Shown here: piece after piece, positions 7,231 to 18,000 of the stretch | Position numbering within the stretch: position 1 is the stretch's first letter | Layout: each line of letters begins with the position of its first letter | Assembly: GCA_964437365.1 (NCBI GenBank) | Contig: CAYTGM010000030.1 | Span: 1 to 61,296, forward strand | Direction: 5' to 3' | Origin: CAYTGM01 sp964437365 | GTDB lineage: Bacteria > Sumerlaeota > Sumerlaeia > SLMS01 | Length of the DNA stretch: 61,296 nucleotides | Made by a program: the position numbers and the translations under genes | Notes under the pieces: generated by a model | Told to the model about the DNA's origin: nothing | What the model saw: the letters and a program-made list of their open reading frames with translations, nothing else | Databases searched by the model: none

Positions 7231-9087
7231 GTGGCAGACGAAAAAAATAGCAAATACACTGAGCCTTTGCCCTCCGACGACGCAGCAGGAGTCCATGGCC
7301 AGGCTCGAGATTTCAATCCCGGCGGCCGAGGCCTCAAGGGCGGCTCGCTCAGAATTCTCAAGACCCCCGCAACCTGGATCTTCCTGATTTCTCTGATCGT
7401 TGCGTGGTATGTAGGACGCCACGTTTCACCGACATGGGTCTCTTCTTCGGTAACCATGGATGTGCAGACAGCCGAAGATGGACGTCTCTTTACAATTCAG
7501 CGTGGCAATGAAGTCTATCTTGAGGACATCGTGCCCTATGACGAGTCACCCCTTCGACCGGAGGCCGTTGCTCAGTTCAATGAGAGCGGAACCTCTCCTG
7601 ACATTAGAACCCAGGTGGTGGTTTCTGAAGTAGAGGGGGAAATGTGTTATCAGCGTCTATCGGTGGCGCAACACTGGCGCTTGTGGTCGTTGCTGCCAGC
7701 GCTGGTTGCGGTGCTTCTCTGCTGGATAACCCGCGAGCCAATGACCTCACTTTTCGGAGGGATCGTTGTCGGTGCTCTGCTTCTTTCGCGCTACGATCTG
7801 ACTGACCAGGTGCTGATTACATCGCTGGCAACCCGCGATGCCGTTGGAATTCTTATTCTCTACTTATGGCTTCTTGGAGGTCTGGTCGGTATCTGGTCGC
7901 GCACCGGTGCGGCCCAGGCATTCGCCACCTGGATGAGCACGAACTTTGTCCGCGGCCCGCGAAGTGCCAAGTTTGTTGCCTGGATGCTTGGAGTGATTTT
8001 CTTTCAGGGCGGTACCATGAGTGCGGTGCTTGTGGGTACAACAGTGAAGCCGCTCGCCGATGAGCATAAGGTCAGTCACGAAGAGCTCTCGTATGTTGTC
8101 GACTCAACGTCCTCGCCCATCGCCGGCCTCCTTGCTTTCAATGCCTGGCCGGGATATGTCCAGGCGTTTCTTTTCATTCCCGGTGTAGCCTTTCTTGCCA
8201 CGGCAGAAGACCGAATTGCTTTCTTCTTTAAGAGCGTTCCTTTCAGTTTCTATTGTCTATTCGCTGTTCTGGGAACGTTGCTTCTCTGTTTCGACAAGGC
8301 CCCGGTCCTCGGCAAACGGTTCCGCACAGCAATTAAACGTGCGAAAGAAACAGGAGAAATGGATGCTCCCGACGCTGTTCCACTGAGTGCTAAGGAACTG
8401 CAGACAAGCAATGTCCCCGATGGCTATACGCCAAACGTTCTTGAATTCTTCATCCCGCTGATAGCTCTTCTGGGGATTGTTATCGGAACCTTCATCGCCA
8501 CGGGATCGCCCCAGGTTCGATGGGCGTTCGGTGCCGCCGTTCTCATTGCCATGGGTTTGGCAATCTTGAGAGGCATGACGCTCATGGAGGTCATCACGGG
8601 AATGATCGAAGGCCTGAAAGGCGTGGTGCTGGGTTCTGTCATCCTGATGCTTGCGCTTGTGGTCGGAAGTATCAGCAAAGAAACGGGTGGTGGTATATAC
8701 CTGGTTGACTTGCTCGGCGACAAGATCCCCTACTGGCTGCTGCCTTCACTCCTTGTGCTTTTAAGTATCACGATTGCCTTTTCGACCGGTACAAGCTTTG
8801 GAACCTACGCAGTGACCTTTCCTCTCGCCATGCCGCTGGCCTGGGCGGTGGCAGAAGCGCAAGGTGTTGACAATCCGCAGGTCTTTCTGATGATCTGCTT
8901 TGCTTCGGTGCTGAACGGCGGGATTTTTGGCGATCAATGTTCTCCGATCTCCGACACCACGGTTCTCAGTTCCATGAGTACAGGCTGTGACCTGATGGAT
9001 CACGTACGTACTCAAATCCCTCCTGCCTGTGCGGCAGCTGGTATTGCACTGGTCTGCTGGACCATTGCAACGCTCGTTATTGCTTAG
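7231..9087 (+). CDS. NhaC-family Na+/H+ antiporter
   Basis: 618 aa from GTG at 7231, with GAGGAG at 7213-7218 as ribosome binding site. A cytoplasmic tail of about 45 residues, a first TM, a periplasmic insert of about 85 residues, then a core with about 11 TM helices. Family hallmarks are the SFGTYAVTFPLAMP helix and the C-terminal FGDQCSPISDTTVLSSMSTGCD block, both characteristic of the NhaC/CitT-like antiporters. The periplasmic insert between TM1 and TM2 is unusual. Function is probably Na+ or amino-acid/H+ exchange across the inner membrane. It is 15 bases upstream of a secreted glutamine amidotransferase, suggesting a shared transcript. Confidence 0.92.
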   Translation: MADEKNSKYTEPLPSDDAAGVHGQARDFNPGGRGLKGGSLRILKTPATWIFLISLIVAWYVGRHVSPTWVSSSVTMDVQTAEDGRLFTIQRGNEVYLEDIVPYDESPLRPEAVAQFNESGTSPDIRTQVVVSEVEGEMCYQRLSVAQHWRLWSLLPALVAVLLCWITREPMTSLFGGIVVGALLLSRYDLTDQVLITSLATRDAVGILILYLWLLGGLVGIWSRTGAAQAFATWMSTNFVRGPRSAKFVAWMLGVIFFQGGTMSAVLVGTTVKPLADEHKVSHEELSYVVDSTSSPIAGLLAFNAWPGYVQAFLFIPGVAFLATAEDRIAFFFKSVPFSFYCLFAVLGTLLLCFDKAPVLGKRFRTAIKRAKETGEMDAPDAVPLSAKELQTSNVPDGYTPNVLEFFIPLIALLGIVIGTFIATGSPQVRWAFGAAVLIAMGLAILRGMTLMEVITGMIEGLKGVVLGSVILMLALVVGSISKETGGGIYLVDLLGDKIPYWLLPSLLVLLSITIAFSTGTSFGTYAVTFPLAMPLAWAVAEAQGVDNPQVFLMICFASVLNGGIFGDQCSPISDTTVLSSMSTGCDLMDHVRTQIPPACAAAGIALVCWTIATLVIA

Positions 9088-9102
9088 AAAAGGATAGAAA
9101 CC

Positions 9103-9972
9103 ATGACCGCTCGCTTATTTGGTATTATATTTTCCCTGATCGCTTTTCCTCTCCTGGCGGACCACCATGCAATCAGCAGTCCTTCCAACGACAAGCCCAT
9201 CATCGGGATTAACATGGCCGTGTCAGAACGTGAGAACTCCTCTCGCGTCAGTCTGAGCGCCGGGGATGTCTATATCGATGCCGTTACTGAAGCTGGAGGT
9301 ATCCCGGTTGTTCTTCCCCCAGTCTCGACAGATGACGCTATTGCGGCCTATGTTGACATGGTTGACGGGTTCGTTTTCGTCGGAGGACCAGACATCAACC
9401 CTTCACGTTACGGCCAGGAGCCCCATGAAACCTGGAACCCGATCCCTGAACGACGGGAAACCTTTGACTTTATGCTCATGGAAAATGCCCTTGAATCAGG
9501 CAAGCCTCTGCTTGGTGTTTGTCTCGGCATGCAGGAGCTTGCTGTACAGACAGGAGGTGATATGATACAGGATATACCGTCTCAGACAGAGAGTGATATC
9601 AATCATCGTCCTGGTCTTCCCGGTGCAGAGGACGCCCATGATGTGACAATCACACCGGGAACGAAACTCCATCAGCTCATCGGTACGGATCGCGTGAGTG
9701 TAAATAGCATGCACCATCAGGCATGTGCGACTCCTGGCCCGGGAGTTATCGTTGGAGCTCGTTCACCCGACGGAATTATCGAGGCGATTGAGATTCCCGA
9801 TCACCCTTTTGCGATTGGGGTTCAATGGCATCCTGAGCACCAGATCATGCGCGAGTACCAACTCTCTATTTTCGAAGGATTGATTAACGAAGCGCGACGT
9901 CAAAAGAGTGAAAGCATCAAAGAGATGATGGAAGAACCTGTGAAAGAAGAGGCCCTTTCCCAGGTAAACTGA
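9103..9972 (+). CDS. Periplasmic class-I glutamine amidotransferase (peptidase C26, PuuD-like)
   Basis: 289 aa. Signal peptide about 1-19. The catalytic triad of the C26 family is present: Cys140 in LGVCLGMQ and His243/Glu245 in QWHPEHQ; the FVGGPDINPSRYG segment is the oxyanion strand. PuuD-type enzymes hydrolyse gamma-glutamyl bonds, for example gamma-glutamyl-GABA, and are normally cytoplasmic, so export is notable. Paired with the antiporter upstream, it may release an amino acid or amine outside the membrane that the transporter then takes up; this is inference. Confidence 0.9.
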   Translation: MTARLFGIIFSLIAFPLLADHHAISSPSNDKPIIGINMAVSERENSSRVSLSAGDVYIDAVTEAGGIPVVLPPVSTDDAIAAYVDMVDGFVFVGGPDINPSRYGQEPHETWNPIPERRETFDFMLMENALESGKPLLGVCLGMQELAVQTGGDMIQDIPSQTESDINHRPGLPGAEDAHDVTITPGTKLHQLIGTDRVSVNSMHHQACATPGPGVIVGARSPDGIIEAIEIPDHPFAIGVQWHPEHQIMREYQLSIFEGLINEARRQKSESIKEMMEEPVKEEALSQVN

Positions 9973-10011
9973 GAACTGACCTACGTTACCCAAGCGGTAT
10001 AGCTGGACACT

Positions 10012-12054
10012 CTAGAACATAAACCAGCCGTCTGAGATGAGAGAACCAATACTCTTCACGGCAGGGTTGGTTCCGTTTTCGTATTCTTCGCCGTTCGTTT
10101 GATTATCTCCATCGAAGTCGCCCTCCGCGTCTTCATCGAGATCACCGAAGTAGAACTGCTCCCAATCATCGCCGAGCATGTCATTATCAGTGTCAACCTC
10201 TTCAGGAAGCGGAGGAAGTTCAATATTCAGCACTTCCGTGACGAGCGCAGGAATTGGATCAAAACCACAGTTATTGATGTCTATCAGAGTATCTACAGTG
10301 ATGATCGTTCCGTCGGGCCAGGCATCGGCCAATCCATCTAATCGATAGGTATCGGGACCAACGCTGAGAAGGAAACCATCCTGGTCGGTGTTGAGCTCAC
10401 CCATAAGGACCGTATTGGCAGCGGGTAAAGCATTGAAGAACAGGCCAACTTGATTGGCAACGACATCGATGTTCGCTTCACGGACTCCGTCAGGAATCAT
10501 TTGAGCATCGACGGCACGACCGGCAAAGTGGTCAGTTAAGAGCTTCAACAGGGAGTCCTGTTGAGGCGCAGTATAGAATCTCAGGTAATCGTTAACCAGA
10601 TCAATCATGTTCGTCGAAACGGCATTGGAAATATCTACGTACAGCGCTGCCTCATTTCGCCTGGAGCGAAGATCTGCAACATCAAGAAGATCGGGTCCCT
10701 GGTTCTCTACGGCAGGAAGAAACTCCGCGTTCGCATTGATTTCATAATAGCGGTTCAGAAGGAGAGCCTCGGCCATCGTGCGGGCAGAGAGCTCTGCGCC
10801 AGCTGATGAATCATAGATCATTGATTCATACTGAGCTTTATAAGCATCCCTCCAATCAGAAGGAGAACCTGCGTCTGGGCAAAGATCATTGAAGTCAATG
10901 CAGAGTGCGAGAGGAGGCTCAACACCAAGGATTACGCGACCGGAGCCGTCGAGAGCTCTGGCTCGTATATAGTGAAACTGCTCGCCACTGGTCCTATAGG
11001 AAAAAGAAAGTCCCGCCGACTGAACAGCTGGAAGCCTTGGGACACCAGAGGCATTCGTGACATCCACCTCGTAAGATGCGGGAAAAGGTAGGTCTGGTGA
11101 AGGCGAAACAGGTGGAGCTGACGCACCGATCGGCGTTTCATCTATATCTCCGCTGCGCATAATCTCGACCGTTTGAAGGTTCGCGGCAGCGGGAAAATCA
11201 TCCGCATCCCCCGCTGCGGTGCCGCGGAGACCTTCATCGTAATCGGTCCAGGTATCTCCATCCGTGTCTATCCACAGAGGAGGCAAGAAGTTGGGGTCCA
11301 TTGGGAGAAAAGCGTTAGCGCCACGAATATACTCGTCGAAATCGTCGAGTGTATTGTTATTAAAATCTGCCTGTGCTTCGAGAGGACTCAGTCCGAGCTC
11401 AACTTCAACCCGGTCTGGTATTGTATCTCCATCACTGTCGACGCATGTTGAGAAAAGGATCGTGTAATTAGCAACCTTTGCGAGCCCCATGGTTGGTCCG
11501 AGAACACCACGATAATTGAGCGTTGTATCCTCAGCGACATATATATCTTCCCCTGACCATTCGACTTCTGGATCGCCATTGATCGAATAGAAGATCTGCG
11601 TTGTGTTATCGGGAGCATAAAATTGTAAACGTTTTGTATACTCATAGGTACCACCAGGAGGATCGACCTCAACACCGAGAACATCATAAGTACCGGCATC
11701 GCCAAAGTAGGCAGTTGATTCGATGGGAAAGTGATAGTTCCCGAAAATGAAGTAATTAGCGGGGTTTCCAGGAAGTACGAGATCAACTTCCAAAGGACTC
11801 CCTGCAACAAAACCATCCATCGCTGTCGGAAATGCGCGCTGAACCTCGATCGAGAAACCATCGTAAGGACCGATAGCAGTTGTATAACCGTCAACAAGAC
11901 GCGTATCAACGACTCGTGGTCTGTCAGCGTTGGGGTAATCACTATCATATACAACGATATTTGCTACAGGTGAATCAGCCATCGAAGACCCAGCGGTGCC
12001 GATAAGAAAAGCCAGTAGAGCAGCTTGATTAAATGTTGTTTTCAAGGTTCTCAT
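10012..12054 (-). CDS. Large secreted protein with CHB_HEX_C-like and calcium-loop repeats
   Basis: 680 aa. Signal peptide about 1-26. Residues about 130-200 resemble a chitobiase/beta-hexosaminidase C-terminal domain (GTYEYTKRLQFYAPDNTTQIFYSINGD pattern). Thrombospondin-3-like calcium loops lie at about 207-275 (DSDGDTIPD, DTDGDTWTD) and again near the end (DTDNDMLGDDWEQ, DFDGDNQTNGEEYENGTNP). It ends in SDGWFMF, matching the Trp tail shared by other secreted proteins. Last gene of a three-gene operon; its start overlaps the upstream stop by 4 bases. Likely cell-surface; no catalytic domain recognised. Confidence 0.88.
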   Translation of the reverse strand: MRTLKTTFNQAALLAFLIGTAGSSMADSPVANIVVYDSDYPNADRPRVVDTRLVDGYTTAIGPYDGFSIEVQRAFPTAMDGFVAGSPLEVDLVLPGNPANYFIFGNYHFPIESTAYFGDAGTYDVLGVEVDPPGGTYEYTKRLQFYAPDNTTQIFYSINGDPEVEWSGEDIYVAEDTTLNYRGVLGPTMGLAKVANYTILFSTCVDSDGDTIPDRVEVELGLSPLEAQADFNNNTLDDFDEYIRGANAFLPMDPNFLPPLWIDTDGDTWTDYDEGLRGTAAGDADDFPAAANLQTVEIMRSGDIDETPIGASAPPVSPSPDLPFPASYEVDVTNASGVPRLPAVQSAGLSFSYRTSGEQFHYIRARALDGSGRVILGVEPPLALCIDFNDLCPDAGSPSDWRDAYKAQYESMIYDSSAGAELSARTMAEALLLNRYYEINANAEFLPAVENQGPDLLDVADLRSRRNEAALYVDISNAVSTNMIDLVNDYLRFYTAPQQDSLLKLLTDHFAGRAVDAQMIPDGVREANIDVVANQVGLFFNALPAANTVLMGELNTDQDGFLLSVGPDTYRLDGLADAWPDGTIITVDTLIDINNCGFDPIPALVTEVLNIELPPLPEEVDTDNDMLGDDWEQFYFGDLDEDAEGDFDGDNQTNGEEYENGTNPAVKSIGSLISDGWFMF

Positions 12055-15005
12055 CTTCCTGGTATCGTTGTCCCAACTGTGAATGGTCCGCGGAGCTGTT
12101 TAATTTCATAGGTATCTGGTTCAAGCTCCATAAACAGGTACCGATAAGAAGTATTTCCAACATGTCCCGAATCATCAACAAAGTATAATTCATCCTGTTG
12201 TGTAACAAAGTCAGGCAGATAGACGAAGAAGCCATCATCCAAGGCTCCACCTGGCTTGTTAATTGATTCAATGAGAGGAGAGACCAGAACCCACGGCTGA
12301 TCCCCTTTCCCCTGGCGCTGACGCCAGACGAGGAATGGAAGGCTTGGTACTGTAAACGAGTCTATACCTGCTTCTCCACCACCCACCTCTAGAACGCGAA
12401 TCACAACTCCATTGATTCCATTCTGAATTGTAAAGGTGGCCCGTTCGGGAGTCCAGTCGAGAACGGGGGGAAGTGGACGTGCGTTCCAGCGAAAATCGCC
12501 GTTCTGCTGATCATTAAAAGCTTTTGATGCCCAGGTGAAAGGAAGCCTGTCGCTTTCCTTTGCCGCGCCGGTGATTGCCACCGCTTCTACAAACACTTCG
12601 TAATTTGCATTTCCAGCGAGCGTGCCACCGTCTCGATTAATGACTGATGTAACGTATGTGAATTCATTCTGAGATGGGTCGTAGGTGAGATCATTGATAG
12701 GCACTTCCAATGGCCGAGTCTGTTTATTCCCGTTTTCAACGAAATGAATGCGATAGAACTGAGCTCCTGAAAAAGGTCCTATCCAACTGAGGGATATATC
12801 AGGATTTGCTGGAAGTCCCGTTGCCTGTACAGACACCATGGTTGGATTCGGAAAGTTACCAAGATAGACAATGATTGGATCGAAATATTGAGGCAGTCCG
12901 AGGTTTCCATGCTTATCAACGGGAACGATGGAATAACAGACTTCCGCAATGGTTTCGGGATGAAAGTTATCTTCCATAATGCTGGATAGATTCTCGCATG
13001 GCACTTCTTCGACCAACTCATAGTCTTTACAGCCATTGACACTACGATAGAGACGATAGGCAACCGCATCTCCACTGCAATCCATGCTGATCTTAAATGG
13101 AGGTTGATCTCCACCAGGAATGACCGGGACCAGACCAACATCAATATCAGAGGGGCCAAGAGGATCACAGATTTCTTCGAATCCCCGGATACTTGCTTCT
13201 ACACGGTATATCTGACGTTCATTCCCAGGCTCCCAGGTGACTGGTGGGCCAAGCTCGATTGATTGCGTTGTGCCATCTAATGCGGTAACCGTGAAGCGAT
13301 AGATATTTATATCATCCTGATCGGCGACCTGTATGGCGGGAAGTTCGTAAAGGAGCTCGTCATTCGCGAAGAAATCCAATTCTACAATCGGTACCAGAAG
13401 AACAACCTGACCATCACCAATCTTTTGAGAAATGGAAACGCGCTCGATGGCAGGATGAGTTCTGCGGATCGTGAAGATTGGCCTCCACTCGGTTTCTCTT
13501 GTCCCTGCTTGAGAAGACAAGTTGCCGGATACGAAGATGGAAGGACGTGAAACACAATACTCTTGAATACGACCTGGTGCCGGACCGACAACATCGTCTA
13601 TAACACCATAGGCACCTGGGGACAAGGCACTCTCATTTCCGTGTTCATCAAGCGCAGAGATAGAATACCAGAATGCTGTGCCCCGTGGAGCCTCGCCTGC
13701 TTCGTCATCATCATAAATGACTTTGCCGTTTACGGGCTGCGCAGGAGCTGGGATCTCAGCGATAAACCCTTCCGTGAGTCCGTTCATGGGAGGAAAGGGA
13801 CCCTTCTTCTGGTTGTTTGTATAGTCCTGATACCTGTAGATCCGATAGGCAACGACATCTGGATCCATCTCGTTCCACAAAACCTTCAGAAAAGCGCTAA
13901 GGTCGTCGTTCTTAACCGCTTGAACGAAAACACCACGAGGCGGGTTAGGCTCGAAAGTATCGCGAACGGTTGCCTCAAGCGGATCACTTGGCAGTCCTTC
14001 ATTACCAAGGAGATCGCGGGCAACTGCCCAGTAGGTACAGGTATCGCCAACAGTTAAGAGATCGTCTTCATTGAGAGTTTCCAGCCACTCGCCAGAGTCT
14101 GCGAATATATAAGTCTGATCCGGGTCCTCACCAACGATGGGCGAAGGCTCAAGGATCGGTGTCTTGTTGAGCCTGACCACTTCGTCTTTTACAGACTCAT
14201 AGTCCTCCCCTGCTTCGAGAGCTCGAGGAAGTTTGTAAATATTAAAGCCAAAGGCTGTTGTTGCAAAATCATTATAGTCGGTCGGCATATCAAAGTTGAG
14301 ATAGATCCGACGGTGGTTCCCACGAGCAGGTGTCACGCCGTCCCGACCGCGAAGAAAAACTTCAACCAGGTTTGTCGGAGGAGGCAGAATAATCGGGTTC
14401 ATTGCATCGACCTGGATTTCACCAAGTGCATCAACGGCATTACCATTGGCGTCACCTTGCCAAAGCTCATAGGTAAAGGGACCATTGTTCGGATCAACGT
14501 AGTCCAGATATCCGAGCCCTTCGACAAGCGCAAAACCGTAGTTGGTCTGAACCATGTAGTTTCGGCGTGCGACACCGTGGTCCGTGTTATCTTTACCATC
14601 AAGGATGGCAATCGCCATTTGTGAAAATTCCTGGGGAGTTACAGGCTCGGAACCGACGATGCGTTCCATCATCATCTTCGCATCTTCAAGGATTCGATCT
14701 TCACCTTCTCGGTAGAAAATACTTTCTATCAGCTTGGGACTGCGTGTTCGCTGGACGACGGCGATTTTCTCACGCATGTTCTGCCCGTCAGTACGATAAA
14801 TCACCGCGTTTTCAAGCTCAACAAACCCGTCCAAAGTATCCCAACGAAGCAATATTCGACGTCCAAAGATTTCATCGCCTCCCACTACCCCAGTAAAGAA
14901 CACAGGAGTAATGTTAGGCTGCGTTTGTGCAGAGATCGGCATGGCTGTTCCCAAGAGCAGTAGGGAAAGCATTGAAAGTAGTATTTTCATTGAGAATGTT
15001 TTCAT
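12051..15005 (-). CDS. Large secreted protein with fibronectin type III-like modules
   Basis: 984 aa. Signal peptide about 1-26. It has several FN3-like beta-sandwich stretches, recognisable by repeated YRIYRY, YRLYRSVNG and ALDEHGNES/PVDKHGNLG phrases (about 230-350, 355-480, 600-700, 710-830). It is second in the operon 19161-10012: 25 bases after the 1376-aa gene, and overlapping the 680-aa gene by 4 bases (ATGA). Probably an extracellular structural or binding protein. Confidence 0.88.
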   Translation of the reverse strand: MKTFSMKILLSMLSLLLLGTAMPISAQTQPNITPVFFTGVVGGDEIFGRRILLRWDTLDGFVELENAVIYRTDGQNMREKIAVVQRTRSPKLIESIFYREGEDRILEDAKMMMERIVGSEPVTPQEFSQMAIAILDGKDNTDHGVARRNYMVQTNYGFALVEGLGYLDYVDPNNGPFTYELWQGDANGNAVDALGEIQVDAMNPIILPPPTNLVEVFLRGRDGVTPARGNHRRIYLNFDMPTDYNDFATTAFGFNIYKLPRALEAGEDYESVKDEVVRLNKTPILEPSPIVGEDPDQTYIFADSGEWLETLNEDDLLTVGDTCTYWAVARDLLGNEGLPSDPLEATVRDTFEPNPPRGVFVQAVKNDDLSAFLKVLWNEMDPDVVAYRIYRYQDYTNNQKKGPFPPMNGLTEGFIAEIPAPAQPVNGKVIYDDDEAGEAPRGTAFWYSISALDEHGNESALSPGAYGVIDDVVGPAPGRIQEYCVSRPSIFVSGNLSSQAGTRETEWRPIFTIRRTHPAIERVSISQKIGDGQVVLLVPIVELDFFANDELLYELPAIQVADQDDINIYRFTVTALDGTTQSIELGPPVTWEPGNERQIYRVEASIRGFEEICDPLGPSDIDVGLVPVIPGGDQPPFKISMDCSGDAVAYRLYRSVNGCKDYELVEEVPCENLSSIMEDNFHPETIAEVCYSIVPVDKHGNLGLPQYFDPIIVYLGNFPNPTMVSVQATGLPANPDISLSWIGPFSGAQFYRIHFVENGNKQTRPLEVPINDLTYDPSQNEFTYVTSVINRDGGTLAGNANYEVFVEAVAITGAAKESDRLPFTWASKAFNDQQNGDFRWNARPLPPVLDWTPERATFTIQNGINGVVIRVLEVGGGEAGIDSFTVPSLPFLVWRQRQGKGDQPWVLVSPLIESINKPGGALDDGFFVYLPDFVTQQDELYFVDDSGHVGNTSYRYLFMELEPDTYEIKQLRGPFTVGTTIPGR

Positions 15006-15030
15006 TCGTCTTTTTCCTGGTTACTCGTCG

Positions 15031-18000
15031 TTATAGACCGCATTCTGCGCTATGATCGACGCTCCAACCTCCCTGATAAATTGCCTCAAGCCACAACAGG
15101 CAGGTAGCACACCCCTTGTCTGCCCAGACATCATCTGGGGTAAACCAACTCTCAGGCTCGCACCATCCGAGACCTCCGCCAACCCAACCCGTTCCTTTAA
15201 AGAAGTAACCGGCAGCTTCTTTTCCTCCAATCAGAACGATCTTGCCTCGAACACTTACAAGACAGAGTGCTTCGCCCCAGACACCCGCAGTCAGCTTTCC
15301 ACCATATGAAGGTCCTTCAACGAAATACCAGAACCCTGCACCGGCAGTCGCCCCGACGCGTAACATACATGTATAGTCGACGATCGGTATTGCGGCTTCA
15401 CCAAAACTATATATCCCCGTAATCTCATTCTGCGTAAACAGTCCGCCAACCTCGGGATCGATCGACTCGAGAATTTCAACGCCGTTGCAGGTTCTTCCAA
15501 GGAAGATACCACCGCGCATGGAAACGCTATTAAAGACGATTCCTGCTGAGAATGCGATATAGACTTCGTTGGCTCCAACGCCCGCTGCGAAGGAAGGAGC
15601 GATCACCTTCACAGCCTCGAAATTCAGCGAGCCACTTGTTTCAATCAGGCCACCTACATCCGAGACAAAGAAGGGATCGTCGGGTGCATTCTGATTAAGG
15701 CGCAGCATCAACGCGATCTGTTCAGCCACCAGGCTCGACCTTGGAAACCTCAGCGGGATTCCATAGACAGCAATCTTCACTTTAATGGACTCCGCTCCGA
15801 CCGGAGTTCCACAGACTGGTGCATTGGAGTTGTTCTTAAACCTCTCCATATCGAGAGACGCCATGAAACTGAATTCTTCGTCGGGTACCGTGAGCGAAAA
15901 GTCAGCATCGATATGCAAGCGGTCCATGGTTTCTGCGCCGAAGACCGCATAACCACTCATCTTCGCGGCAACAACGCCGGTTACATCATTGATGGATTGA
16001 GCTGCCTCATCCAGCACGCCGCCGATGAGATCGATATATGCCTTAACCTGGTTATTGAGAGCATCAAAGAATCCGTTAAGGATATTCTGAACTTCCTGCT
16101 TTAGGGGTTCGAACAGCTCGGCCACAACCTGGTTAACCGCCTGCATGAAGAAGGCATTATAGATGGTGTTTATGAGTCGTGTATTGACCATCTCGGGATC
16201 GAGGTTTCGTACAGCAGCTGCATTATTCTGCAGCTCGGAGATAAGTCCTTTGATCTCATTCTGAACATCTGTCATAGCCTGACCGAACTCAACGCCTTGA
16301 ATGAGTGAATCGATGGCAGGAAGAGTTCCAAGGTTGTCCAGTTGCATCCGTAGTTCTTCAAGCACAGGGCGGAGCTGATTATTGATCAGCTCTTCGACAA
16401 TATAGTTCCTAGCTTCTTCCACATCTCCAAGAACCTGCTGCACACCACTTGGATCTGCTCCGGCAAGTTCAATCAATGCGACCAGAACATCTTCAACGGC
16501 TGAGGGATCCAAAGCTTCAATTTGATTTGTCAGATTCTCAAGACCTGTCAAAACCTGATCGATCTTTCCAATAATTGGCCCAGTGTCCCCTGAGAGTTCC
16601 AGTTTCAGAACCCCTTCGAGAGAATTGATCTCACCGTCTATAATATTATTAATGTTCGTGATATCTGCGTTCTGGAGAACATTATCAGTATTCGCAGCAG
16701 CGTTTCTGATATTGTTCACCATCTGGGTGACAGCTGGCCGAGTGAGATCTTCCATACCGCCGCGTATAGCCTCCCCCAGCTGCCCTGACAGCGAGCCATT
16801 AACCACGTTCATATTGTCTTTAATGGGGCCGAGGAGAGCCTGAAGAGCAGGATCTGCAAGATCCTCTAGAAGACTGGAAACACTTATAGATGGGATACCG
16901 AATTCTGCGGCGAAACGAACATCTGTTTCGTCCTTCGTGATTCCATTCACACTTGAGTTAATGCTGAGAACAACAAGGTCGCGACCTTTTTCTTCTCCCG
17001 CGGCAGTTGCAAACCTGCGTGAGATATTATTGTACTTTACCTTATAATCAAGAGGGATTACATTAGCGAAACTGGCCTGAACGTTAGGCCTCCAGTCCTC
17101 GGAATCGAGATACTCTTGAATGGTTGAAATACCTGCGGGAAAACCATCTCGATCGTTGTCTATACTGACAGGAGGTGATTGGGCGTAGGAGCGTCCGTCA
17201 AAAACCTGCGGGATACTACCGGAATCGTAAAGAGCAACAACGGGAGTCGCCCCCCAGAAAGGCAAACTCATGTCACCAACGAGAACTGTTTTCCCGTTGA
17301 TATTCATGGTATTGTCCCATGCTGAATAATACATCTGCCGGAGCGTAAAGGGCCACTCCTGCAGTGTGTTGCCAAGTTCGCCTGTAATGACCGCCTCCAG
17401 GATATCTCCATCTCCGGCAAAGTTCGTATCAACGAGTAGAGATTTACTCAGCTCGGGCACAGAGTTTGAACTGCTTGTCCAGAGCGACCGTAAAATGGTG
17501 CCACAGGAGGACTCTACAGGGTCGCCCATCTCATCGATGACATCGCGAAATTCAAGTCCACGGAATTTGAAGTCTCGGTTCCAGTAAGCCAGTGTATTTT
17601 CAAACGTGTCTATCTTTGCAGCGCCAGGTGAACCACAGGTATCAAGCTCAAGTGAGGTGAATTCGAAAAATGTATCTGAGGGAAAAGGCAGATCCAGGTT
17701 GCCATCAATGGCGCTATCCTGCCATTGCAGGTTATCCTGAAGGGTAATATTGAATTTTGTCAGCGTGGTCTCGTATTCTCCGTAGAGCATCAGTGGAGGG
17801 AGCATCGCAACTGAGTCTGCAGAGGCGTCCAGCAACCCGGTGAAACCTCCGCGGCGAACATAGAACTTGCTGGCATTGGATGATGTGAAGGGCGCGTTCT
17901 CACATGCCAGTTGAACACTGAATGGCACACCATCAAAATCGGGCTTGTCGACATTGAACCCTGCATAGACACCGACCCCTTCCGTGTAGGCATCCTCAGG